Source of the DNA: Bacillus litorisediminis
GTDB lineage: Bacteria > Bacillota > Bacilli > Bacillales > JC228
Length of the DNA: 64,000 bases
Reading direction: 5' to 3'
Assembly: GCF_022808645.1 (NCBI RefSeq)
Contig: NZ_JAKZKT010000003.1
Span: 1-64,000 of the forward strand
This document shows, piece by piece, positions 34,152 through 41,717 of the stretch. The notes beneath the pieces were generated by a model, which worked only from the letters and a program-made list of their open reading frames with translations, was not told the DNA's origin and ran no database searches. Both the position numbers and the translations under genes were made by a program. Position 1 is the stretch's first letter; every line of letters starts with the position of its first letter.

Positions 34152-35480
34152 TATTTGAACAACTTTATTTTTCTTGCGATGATCAACGACTCGTACTGCC
34201 TTCCCTTCAGATCTTGGAATCCCCTTGGGCTCTGTTAGGACGACATCCATATTTACCAGACAGTATGTTTTAATCGTGTGCTTGAGCTTTGCAATCAGAT
34301 CATGTGCACCAGGTGAATCAAGCTGCCTATCCCACTCTTGATACAAACTTTCTTTTACTTCTACATGCAATGAAACCTGATCTAATTTCCCATCATTTTT
34401 TAGGTGAAGCTGATAATGAGGAACCAGTTCCGAGAATCCAATCAGGTGGTGTTCAACCTCCGAAGGAAAAACATTAACGCCTCTAATAATAATCATGTCA
34501 TCAATCCGGCCCTTGATTCGTGACATCCTTGTTGTCGTTCTTCCACACTTACATTTTTCAGTTGTAATCGAAGCTATATCCCCTGTACGGTAACGAATAA
34601 TCGGGAGCCCTTCCTTCTTTAAACTTGTAAATACCAGCTCCCCTTGCTCTCCTTCTTTTACTGGTTCTAAAGTCTTTGGATCGATGACTTCCACTAAAAA
34701 GTGATCATCTGCAATATGTAATCCATCCTGAGCCTCGTGGCACTCCATCGCTACCCCGGGCCCAATAATTTCACTTAATCCATAAATATCACAAGCTTTA
34801 ATTCCTAAAAGTTCTTCTAAGCGGTTTCGCATTTCTTCTGACCATGGCTCTGCCCCAAAAATTCCGTATTTTAAAGACGACTTGCTCGGGTCCTTTCCTA
34901 ATTCCTGCATTCTTTCGGCAATGTTTATAGCATAAGAAGGAGTACATGCAAGTAAGTCCGGCTTAAAATCTTCAATAAGCTGAATTTGTCGGTCTGTATT
35001 TCCTCCTGATGCAGGAACAACAGTCACTTTTAAGCGCTCTCCTCCATGATGAAGCCCCAACCCGCCAGTAAATAAACCGTACCCATACGCATTGTGCAGC
35101 ATATCGCCTGGTTTACCGCCAGCAATCGTGATTGCCCGTGCAATTAAATCAGCCCAATTTGAGATATCATTTTCCGTATAGCCTACTACGGTTGGCTTTC
35201 CGCTCGTTCCGGATGAAGCATGAACCCGAATTAAATTCTTCCTATTAACCGCAAATAGGCCAAATGGGTAGTGGTCCCTTAAGTCTTTTTTTACTGTAAA
35301 TGGAAGTTTTCTTACATCACTTAAATCTTTGATGTCCTCTGGTTTCACCCCTGTTTGGTCAAAGGCTTGCTTATAAAACGGAACATTTTCATAAACCGTT
35401 TTAGCCGTTCTTTTTAATCCTTCCAGCTGACCTTTCTCAATTTCCGAACGTTCTAGCTTCTCAACCTCATGAAGAATCAT
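34149..35480 (-). CDS. paaK: Phenylacetate-CoA ligase
   Basis: Adenylate-forming ligase that activates phenylacetate with ATP and CoA. The ATP-binding motif is ASSGTSGKPTVVGYT near residues 90-104, the adenine-binding region YGLSEIIGPG, and the hinge to the mobile C-terminal domain DDMIIIRGVNVFPSEVE. Length 443 is typical. GGGAGGG precedes the start. It has its own promoter region with half-sites of the regulon palindrome and a cre site, and its stop lies next to the paaA promoter, so read-through into paaA is possible. It serves external phenylacetate; phenylalanine-derived phenylacetyl-CoA would not need it. Confidence 0.94.
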   Translation of the reverse strand: MILHEVEKLERSEIEKGQLEGLKRTAKTVYENVPFYKQAFDQTGVKPEDIKDLSDVRKLPFTVKKDLRDHYPFGLFAVNRKNLIRVHASSGTSGKPTVVGYTENDISNWADLIARAITIAGGKPGDMLHNAYGYGLFTGGLGLHHGGERLKVTVVPASGGNTDRQIQLIEDFKPDLLACTPSYAINIAERMQELGKDPSKSSLKYGIFGAEPWSEEMRNRLEELLGIKACDIYGLSEIIGPGVAMECHEAQDGLHIADDHFLVEVIDPKTLEPVKEGEQGELVFTSLKKEGLPIIRYRTGDIASITTEKCKCGRTTTRMSRIKGRIDDMIIIRGVNVFPSEVEHHLIGFSELVPHYQLHLKNDGKLDQVSLHVEVKESLYQEWDRQLDSPGAHDLIAKLKHTIKTYCLVNMDVVLTEPKGIPRSEGKAVRVVDHRKKNKVVQI

Positions 35481-35496
35481 CGTAATCGCCCTCCCG

Positions 35497-35510
35497 CGTA
35501 AACGCTTTCA
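35497..35510 (-). promoter_or_regulatory. cre (CcpA) site in the paaK leader
   Basis: TGAAAGCGTTTACG on the minus strand matches TGWAANCGNTNWCA except the last base. It lies 17-30 bases before the paaK start, downstream of the promoter. Confidence 0.68.
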
Positions 35511-35573
35511 AATCTTTTGGAAAAATTTAAATGTGACGTTATTAAACCGAGTTTCTATATTCGCGTTATATTA

Positions 35574-35603
35574 ATTCTAGAATACAACTTTTCTTTCTGT
35601 CAA
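35574..35603 (-). promoter_or_regulatory. Sigma-A promoter for paaK with half-operators
   Basis: TTGACA (35603-35598) and TAGAAT (35579-35574) are 18 bases apart on the minus strand. Downstream, ATATAACGCG and AATAACGTCA resemble single arms of the ATAACGTT palindrome, so paaK may belong to the same regulon with weaker sites. Confidence 0.55.
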
Positions 35604-36047
35604 TATAAATTCAGAAAATTCGATGATTAAGAGTTGATGGGGCATTTCTTTCCCTTTGCTGTGTCTGTTTTTTACATTTAGAAGATCTCAATTTGTGCCT
35701 GTCAATTTAAAAAATACCGCAGTCAAATTGCCGGCGGGTACGTCCACTCCTTAAAAATTCAATAAATTAATGGAGGAAAGGGGGCGACAATGGAGAACTA
35801 TACCTTTAAATAGATTCCTAATAACAATAAAACAAACGATTCCAATCGTTTTTATCATGCAGTTATTCAATTAAAAAGACGGTTTCATACGTCTGTACCT
35901 TATGAAAAATAATAGGGACCACCAAAAAAATTAAGGAACCTCCATCCCGTTTAAAGAGCATAGGGTTTCTATTTAAGGAGGGCGATTAGAACTTAGCTGA
36001 AGTAGGGATATGATTCGATTGATTCTCTTCAAAAATAAAAAGGAGGA

Positions 36048-36078
36048 GGAAAATATAGGGGATATACCTATATTTTCT
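36048..36078 (+). other. Hairpin following an orphan ribosome-binding sequence
   Basis: GAAAATATAGG and CCTATATTTTC pair perfectly around GGATATA, directly after AAAGGAGGAGG and 23 bases before the TTG start of the next gene. It may mask or stabilise the mRNA leader. Confidence 0.5.
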
Positions 36079-36100
36079 TATTACTAAAAAGGGTGGTTTT

Positions 36101-36565
36101 TTGAAATATCTTTCTTGGGTAATAGGTATGTTATTTGGGGGAGTAATTTCGCTTATCGCAGCTTGGCTAATAATGTATTTGGGTCAAATGCTTGCTGGCG
36201 GAATAACTTCTTTTTGGGGAGAACCCTGGTTATATTATTCTATAGTGTTTCCATCCGCAGTTACGTTTTCAATATTAGCTGGATATTTGTATAATAAAAG
36301 TGAAGCTGCAAATAAGAAGTTATGGCTGATAAGTCTTTGCTGTGCGTTCATTGTGTCATGGTATAGCGGTACTATTGGAGCTATTTTTGCCGAATTTTTA
36401 ATCCGAGGTACTCTGGAACCAATAAACGGAGCATCACCAAACATAGAAGGAATATTGATTTGGGGAACGATCTATGCCTTTCTTTTTCTTCCAATAACTA
36501 CAGCTGTTTTTCGATTTTTAATTGATTTATTGCGTAGATTACTCCAAAGAGTACAATCATTATAA
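36101..36565 (+). CDS. Small integral membrane protein, unknown function
   Basis: A 154-residue protein with four predicted membrane helices (about residues 4-32, 45-65, 74-98 and 118-145) and a basic C terminus (LLRRLLQRVQ). It starts with TTG preceded by GGGTGG. I do not recognise a family. The gene is isolated, on the strand opposite to its neighbours, and has a hairpin leader and its own terminator-like structure. Confidence 0.65.
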   Translation: MKYLSWVIGMLFGGVISLIAAWLIMYLGQMLAGGITSFWGEPWLYYSIVFPSAVTFSILAGYLYNKSEAANKKLWLISLCCAFIVSWYSGTIGAIFAEFLIRGTLEPINGASPNIEGILIWGTIYAFLFLPITTAVFRFLIDLLRRLLQRVQSL

Positions 36566-36596
36566 CCAATTCTTAGACGAAATAATGTTAGCGTTT

Positions 36597-36641
36597 TGCA
36601 TGTAGAGAAGGTTTTTTTTTCACTGCATGCTTTATTTTTTG
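36597..36641 (+). terminator. Probable terminator after the membrane protein gene
   Basis: GCATGTAG pairs with CTGCATGC (one G-T pair) across a T-rich loop, followed by TTTATTTTTT. Confidence 0.55.
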
Positions 36642-36748
36642 TTTTCCAAATTACTTCCTCGATGCAATAAATTCTATGCTTGGATAATTAATTTTTTTAT
36701 TTTCCCTTCCCTTGCACAGTGGTATGCCCCAAGATTTTTCCCCTTATA

Positions 36749-36780
36749 AAAAAGATTCTGCCCCAAGGACAGAATCTTTT
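36749..36780 (-). terminator. Intrinsic terminator after the second aldo/keto reductase
   Basis: On the minus strand AAAAGATTCTG(T) and CAGAATCTTTT pair around CCTTGGGG, followed by a T run. Confidence 0.88.
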
Positions 36781-36800
36781 GATAAGAATTATTCTCTCTA

Positions 36801-37748
36801 TTAAGCTAGGATTTTCTCAATTTCTTCCAGCACATCTTCTGATAAAGTCACATCAATCGCTTTGACATTTTCGAGAACATGTTCCGGTTTTGTTGCTCCG
36901 ATTAGGGCACTTGCTACGTTAGGCTGACGGAGGATCCAGGCCAAGGCTAATTGAGATAAAGTGATATTTAAGCCTTGTGCTACCTCTTCTAGTTTTGCGA
37001 CCTTCACTAAATTTTCTTCTTTTAATAGATTTTGCATGGAGCGGTTTATTTTTTCGTTCGCAGCTCGGCTATTTTCTGGCAGCGGCTTACCTAACTTGTA
37101 CTTCCCAGTCAACAGTCCCTGCGCAAGCGGTGAAAACACAACTTGACTAATTCCCTGCTGTTCACTATATGGGATTACCTCCGCTTCAATGCGGCGGTGG
37201 AACATGTTGTACGCTGGCTGGTGAACGACAATGCGGTCTAGCAAATACTTATCTGCGGTACGGAGTGCTTCAGCAATTTGAGAAGCTGTCCATTCACTTA
37301 CACCTACATATAAAACCTTTCCTTGTCTTACTAAGTCATCGATTGTGCGAAGGGTTTCATCAATCGGAGTTTCCGGATCATATCGGTGGCAGTAATAAAT
37401 GTCTATGTAATCCAATCCCAGTCTTTTTAAGCTTGCGTTAGCCTGTTCATACACATGCTTGCGGGAGAGTCCCCGATCATTGACACCTTCTCCCATTGGC
37501 CAGAACACTTTCGTCGCAAGGACATAAGATTCTCTCGGATACTTTCTTAGCGCTTTCCCCACTACTTTTTCAGCTTCCCCGCGTTCGTAGACATTCGCGG
37601 TATCAAAGAAGTTAATCCCTGCTTCATATGCGGTATCAATTATTTTTTCAGACTGATCAGAAGCAACTGTACTTCCATACGTTAACCAGCTGCCCAAACT
37701 GATTTCGCTCACCTTTAGGCCAGTTCTTCCAAGCTTGCGAAATTTCAT
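36801..37748 (-). CDS. Aldo/keto reductase (Kv-beta-like, YhdN/IolS group)
   Basis: NADPH-dependent oxidoreductase of 315 residues in the potassium-channel beta-subunit-like AKR group. Catalytic Asp and Tyr lie in FFDTANVYERG (about residues 47-57), Lys in VLATKVFWPMG and His in YYCHRYDPETP. C-terminal cofactor residues lie in SALIGATKPEHVLENV. The ATG at 37748 is preferred to the GTG nine bases upstream because GAGGGG is properly spaced. It lies 90 bases downstream of rocB with no clear terminator between them. Confidence 0.9.
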   Translation of the reverse strand: MKFRKLGRTGLKVSEISLGSWLTYGSTVASDQSEKIIDTAYEAGINFFDTANVYERGEAEKVVGKALRKYPRESYVLATKVFWPMGEGVNDRGLSRKHVYEQANASLKRLGLDYIDIYYCHRYDPETPIDETLRTIDDLVRQGKVLYVGVSEWTASQIAEALRTADKYLLDRIVVHQPAYNMFHRRIEAEVIPYSEQQGISQVVFSPLAQGLLTGKYKLGKPLPENSRAANEKINRSMQNLLKEENLVKVAKLEEVAQGLNITLSQLALAWILRQPNVASALIGATKPEHVLENVKAIDVTLSEDVLEEIEKILA

Positions 37749-37840
37749 TGCTTTCACCCCTCATTAAAATTAAGAGGAGAATCTCGTCCCCTCCCTTTAC
37801 ATCTTACTTAATCTTTTCCGAATCTTGCAAATATTTCACT

Positions 37841-39493
37841 TTAGGAAAAAATATTCTGAATAACGGATCTGATTAATAAAGGCAGTGTTCCAAATGAATA
37901 AGGCTTGTACACCCGTTCAGTCCAACGGTGGCCATCTTTTCCATACACACATAAATTAATGGAAGGAATTTGCAGCTTCTCCATTTCTGTTAAAGGCATA
38001 GGAAAAAGCTTGTCCTGTGCCGGAAAATTACGGACTACCGCATCAATATCCTGCTGACTTCCTTTGAAGCTCAAAAAGTTCCCGTCCGATAAAAATGGAA
38101 AGAAGCGTTTAATCGCAAATTGTTCCCCTGTTTTTTCTGAAATCTCTTTTGCAGCCTGTTCAATTGCCGATCTGATTCTTCTTCCATTTTCTTCAGTCTC
38201 CTGAAGCGTATGATTCGGCAAATACGGAGCAGCTAAAAACAAGATGATTCGCGGGTTCGTTCCCGGGTCATGCGCAACTAGTTCATTGATTAAGTTAAAG
38301 GCGGTTAACCGTGAGTCCCTTTCCAAATTTCTAGAGAAAAACGAGTCTATAATTTCGGATGTATCAACGCCTTTACCTTCCAATTCTCCAATAAATTCGT
38401 TATACGTTTGAACCTTGATCTGCCAGTCCACCTCTTTTTCCGGCATGCCCTTCTGCTGACAATAGGTTTTATACGTAGACTTTAGTCTTGAAATAATGTC
38501 GTCACTTACTTCTTCTGTTATTTTTATTAATTCGTCCATTATATCCTTAACGGACTTCTCGTAAATAAAATAGTTAAAGTACAGCATAGCAACAAGCGGT
38601 GTTTGGACATTATAAAAATCTTTTCGGTCCCGCTGCAATAGGACAGATGGTGGATTCACCAATTCCCCTTCAAGATTTTCAATTAAATCTAATTGATAGC
38701 CAATTCTGCTGACTAGCTCCGAGGATATTAAAGTTGGGTCAATCGCAGTTACAGCCTCGCCAACGTGTGATTCGCGGCCTTGAATATAAAAGGAAGGGAG
38801 GATTTTCCCCGCATTCCCTACATATAGATATTTAGTTTGATCGCCTTGATAAAGTGGAGCAATAAAGTCGTCATTAATGGCCACCACATACTCTAAGCCC
38901 TGCTCTTCCTTCAGACGGTAAAGCTCCCCGACAGCGGCCTTAATTCCTGTATGTTCTGCCTCTTCATCGACGTTAAAAATAAAAAGGAGATTCCCAGCTA
39001 ATTCGTCGGTATGCTCCGAATAATAAAGCAGGTTAGCTAAGTGGACGGCTATTCCGCTTTGCATATCAAGCGTCCCTCTGCCAAACATCCACTCGCCTGA
39101 ATTGGCTTCTTTTTTTATCTCTTCTGATACATGCTCCTGCTGAAAATAACGAAGAAGAGCGTCCGGCTGATGGGCAATGGATTGAATCGAGCCATAATCA
39201 TAGGTATGAACAGTATCTATATGGGCATGTAGAATAATGGTTTCTTTTGTCTTATTCGGTGAAGGAAGCAAGACAAAAATATTTTTCCTCTGGAACAAAT
39301 CATCTGAAATCGGCTGCTCCCACACAAGCTCAGGATTCTCCATAAAATAAGGAAAAGAATAGATAATCTCCTTAATGACATTCGCTTTATAAGCTTCCCC
39401 TTCTGTCCCGCTATAGCTCGGATAAGACACGAGTGTTTTGGTCATAAGCTCAATTTGATCGTATGTAGAAAGTTGTTTTAATTGTTCGTACAT
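37841..39493 (-). CDS. rocB: RocB-like M20-family peptidase
   Basis: Zinc metallopeptidase-like protein of 550 residues similar to B. subtilis RocB, linked to arginine utilisation but of unproven activity. Metal-site motifs are HAHIDTVH (about residue 90), GRGTLDMQSG and VDEEAEHTG; RESHVGEAVTAIDP is the lid or dimerisation region. AGGGAAC lies before the ATG. Downstream is an aldo/keto reductase in the same direction; upstream is the large repeat array, so its promoter should lie just within 39494-39590. Confidence 0.88.
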   Translation of the reverse strand: MYEQLKQLSTYDQIELMTKTLVSYPSYSGTEGEAYKANVIKEIIYSFPYFMENPELVWEQPISDDLFQRKNIFVLLPSPNKTKETIILHAHIDTVHTYDYGSIQSIAHQPDALLRYFQQEHVSEEIKKEANSGEWMFGRGTLDMQSGIAVHLANLLYYSEHTDELAGNLLFIFNVDEEAEHTGIKAAVGELYRLKEEQGLEYVVAINDDFIAPLYQGDQTKYLYVGNAGKILPSFYIQGRESHVGEAVTAIDPTLISSELVSRIGYQLDLIENLEGELVNPPSVLLQRDRKDFYNVQTPLVAMLYFNYFIYEKSVKDIMDELIKITEEVSDDIISRLKSTYKTYCQQKGMPEKEVDWQIKVQTYNEFIGELEGKGVDTSEIIDSFFSRNLERDSRLTAFNLINELVAHDPGTNPRIILFLAAPYLPNHTLQETEENGRRIRSAIEQAAKEISEKTGEQFAIKRFFPFLSDGNFLSFKGSQQDIDAVVRNFPAQDKLFPMPLTEMEKLQIPSINLCVYGKDGHRWTERVYKPYSFGTLPLLIRSVIQNIFS

Positions 39494-39587
39494 CTGGTTC
39501 CCTCCGACAGGTTGCGTATTTCTTGTATATTAAATGTACATATTTAAAGATGGAAATTTCAACAATTATTCGTTTTTTCGACATCAC

Positions 39588-39710
39588 TTATCCGGACTCA
39601 GTTCCCCTTATTCTGGACTAGCACCTCTTATTCCGGACTCAGTTCCCCTTATTCTGGACTAGCACCTCTTATTCCGGACTCAGAACTTTTATTCCGGACT
39701 AGAGACCCTC
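39588..39710. repeat. Tandem repeat, 20-21 bp unit (TTATTCCGGACTCAG core)
   Basis: Six copies of TTATTC(C/T)GGACT(C/A)AG followed by six to seven variable bases. Two alternating versions (CCGGACTCAGTTCCCC and CTGGACTAGCACCTC) give a roughly 40-bp super-repeat copied at least twice. Confidence 0.85.
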
Positions 39711-39805
39711 TTTTCAAATAACAGGAGCCGCATTGTTTAGAACTTAGCTTGTATTTTTACGTTATTCGGAACTAACAGGTAGTTTTTGCAGCAATCTTCA
39801 CCTTT

Positions 39806-40593
39806 TTAACAGAACTCAGATCGCTTTTACAGAACTCAGATTCATTTAACCGGACTTAGGGCCTATTTAACCGAACTCAGCATTCATTTTACCGAACTTA
39901 GATTTGTTTAACCAAACTCAGAAGCCCTATAAATGAATTCAGATAACTTTTACCGAACTTAGACGTCCTTTAAACGAACTTACAATCCGTTAACCGAACC
40001 AAACCCAGTTAACCGAACCAAACCCAGTTAAACGAACTCAATCCAAGTTAACCGAACTCAAACCCAGTTAAACGAACCAAACCCAGTTAAACCAACTCAA
40101 ACCCAGTTAAACGAACTCAATCCAAGTTAAACGAACCAAACCCAGTTAAACCAACTCAAACCCAGTTAAACCAACTCAAACCCAGTTAAACCAACTCAAA
40201 CCCAGTTAAACGAACCAAACCCAGTTAAACCAACTCAAACCCAGTTAAACCAACTCAAACCCAGTTAACCGAACCAAACCCAGTTAAACCAACTCAAACC
40301 CAGTTAAACGAACTCAAACCCAGTTAAACCAACTCAAACCCAGTTAAACGAACTCAATCCAAGTTAACCGAACTCAAACCTAGTTAACCGAACTCAAACC
40401 CAGTTAAACGAACTCAAACCCAGTTAAACGAACTCAGACCCAGTTAACCGAACCAAACCCAGTTAACCGAACCAAACCCAGTTAACCGAACTTAATCCAA
40501 GTTAAACGAACTCAGACCAAATTAACCGAACTTGCACGCCGTTAACTGAACTCACACCTGAATTATTCAAACTCACACCACAATAACCGAACC
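39806..40593. repeat. Long tandem repeat array, 19-20 bp unit (TTAAMCRAACTCAAACCCAG)
   Basis: About 40 direct copies. Roughly 26 between 39988 and 40500 are nearly identical 20-mers (TTAAACCAACTCAAACCCAG, TTAAACGAACTCAAACCCAG) or 19-mers lacking one base (TTAACCGAACCAAACCCAG); copies outside this core are increasingly diverged (for example TTACCGAACTTAGACGTCC). Some adjacent copies are identical, which implies recent local duplication. The core CCGAACTCAG resembles the CCGGACTCAG of the family at 39588. Every unit contains a TAA and the array is not coding. Confidence 0.92.
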
Positions 40594-40612
40594 CAGAAAC
40601 ACCAATCCAATC

Positions 40613-40642
40613 AAAAAACCCAGGAAGATCTCTCTCCCCGGG
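40613..40642 (-). terminator. Intrinsic terminator of gnd
   Basis: On the minus strand CCCGGGGAGA and TCTTCCTGGG pair (ten pairs, two G-T) around GAGA, followed by TTTTTT. Confidence 0.87.
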
Positions 40643-40659
40643 CTCCATTCCAAAATCTA

Positions 40660-41559
40660 TTATTCACTTTTCACCACTGCATGTCCGCCAAACTCATTAC
40701 GGAGTGCCGCCACGACTTTTCCATGGAATGTATCGTCTTCAAGCGAACGGTAGCGCATAAATTGTGATAACGCAATAACTGGTGCGGATGCTTGAAGTTC
40801 TAGAGCAGTTTCCACTGTCCATTTTCCTTCACCGGAAGAGTGCATCACACCGCGAATACTTTCAAGCTTCGGATCCTTTTTAAACGCTTCTTCCATTAGC
40901 TCGATCAGCCATGAACGAACAACAGATCCGTTGTTCCAAACGCGGGATACTTGTTCGTAGTCATAATCAAACTCACTCTTCTCTAGAATTTCAAAGCCTT
41001 CGGCAATTGCCTGCATCATTCCGTACTCGATGCCATTATGCACCATTTTCAAAAAGTGACCGCTGCCGGGACGTCCTGTATACAAATATCCATTTTCAAC
41101 AGAAATATCTCGGAAAAGCCCCTCAACATGTTTAAATGCTTCTTCGTCTCCGCCGATCATCGTACAAACGCCATAGCGTGCACCGTCCATGCCGCCGCTT
41201 GTCCCGCTGTCAATCAGATGAATTCCTTGCTTTTTCAATTTTTCGCCACGGCGTAAGGTATCTTTATAATTAGAGTTACCGCCATCAATAATGATATCGC
41301 CTTCAGTCATATAACTGGCTACCTCGTCCATCACCTTTTCAGTTATGTCTCCGGCTGGGACCATAAGCCAAACAACCTTGGGTGAAGGAAGTGAATCTAC
41401 TAAATCCTTGTTAGATGTGAAGGTTGTAATCCCTTCTTTTGCAATGTTTTCTAACGCTTCCTTATTCACATCGGTAGCTGAGACATCATGACCTTTACTC
41501 TTCATATTTAATGCTAAGTTATAGCCCATTTTTCCAAGTCCAATTAAACCAATATTCAA
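40660..41559 (-). CDS. gnd: 6-phosphogluconate dehydrogenase, NAD-dependent type (decarboxylating)
   Basis: Converts 6-phosphogluconate to ribulose 5-phosphate. The 299-residue length marks the short YqeC/GntZ-like class. The Rossmann motif is GLIGLGKMGYNLA at residues 4-16, the substrate motif DSGTSGGMDGARYG near 117 and the catalytic Lys region HFLKMVHNGIEYGMM near 168. It begins with TTG, with AAGGAGG ten bases upstream. It is separated from the GntP operon by a terminator and so is probably transcribed alone, though the sugar-acid theme is shared. Confidence 0.92.
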   Translation of the reverse strand: MNIGLIGLGKMGYNLALNMKSKGHDVSATDVNKEALENIAKEGITTFTSNKDLVDSLPSPKVVWLMVPAGDITEKVMDEVASYMTEGDIIIDGGNSNYKDTLRRGEKLKKQGIHLIDSGTSGGMDGARYGVCTMIGGDEEAFKHVEGLFRDISVENGYLYTGRPGSGHFLKMVHNGIEYGMMQAIAEGFEILEKSEFDYDYEQVSRVWNNGSVVRSWLIELMEEAFKKDPKLESIRGVMHSSGEGKWTVETALELQASAPVIALSQFMRYRSLEDDTFHGKVVAALRNEFGGHAVVKSE

Positions 41560-41673
41560 TGTAAAACGTCCTCCTTGTATGTAAAAATTCTCTTTTTAGA
41601 ATCTCCTATATTGTAACGATTCAAACGAAAAACAGCAATGATTCTACAAATTTCTCCTCATATTTTAAGCAAA

Positions 41674-41701
41674 GAAAAGGGGCCTGCGCAGAAGCAGACC
41701 C
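41674..41701 (-). terminator. Terminator of the deoR-dtnK-pdxA2-gntP operon
   Basis: GGGTCTGC and GCAGGCCC pair (one G-T) around TTCTGC on the minus strand, followed by CTTTTC. Confidence 0.75.
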
Positions 41702-41717
41702 AAATCCTTTAAAAGAT

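Larger units (their letters stand above)
35481..36100. other. Intergenic region, 620 bp: paaK control region and leader of the membrane protein gene
   Basis: The left 130 bases hold the paaK promoter, half-operators and a cre site. From about 35640 to 36030 I see no gene: short frames such as the one at 35770 lack family resemblance. At 36040-36078 a strong GGAGGAGG is followed by a perfect hairpin instead of a start codon. Confidence 0.5.
39494..40659. other. Intergenic region, 1,166 bp, almost wholly tandem repeats
   Basis: The region from the rocB start to the gnd stop consists of a short first repeat family (39588-39710), a spacer with no feature I can name (39711-39805), a long second family (39806-40593), and the gnd terminator (40613-40642). 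No gene is visible on either strand. Confidence 0.8.

Noticed and set aside
35770-35874. Short frame starting MEERGRQ in the paaK upstream gap
   Set aside because: No clear ribosome site at the right spacing and no family resemblance.
39588-40593. CRISPR array
   Set aside because: Units are directly abutting 19-21 bp degenerate repeats without constant repeats separated by unique spacers, and no cas genes are present.
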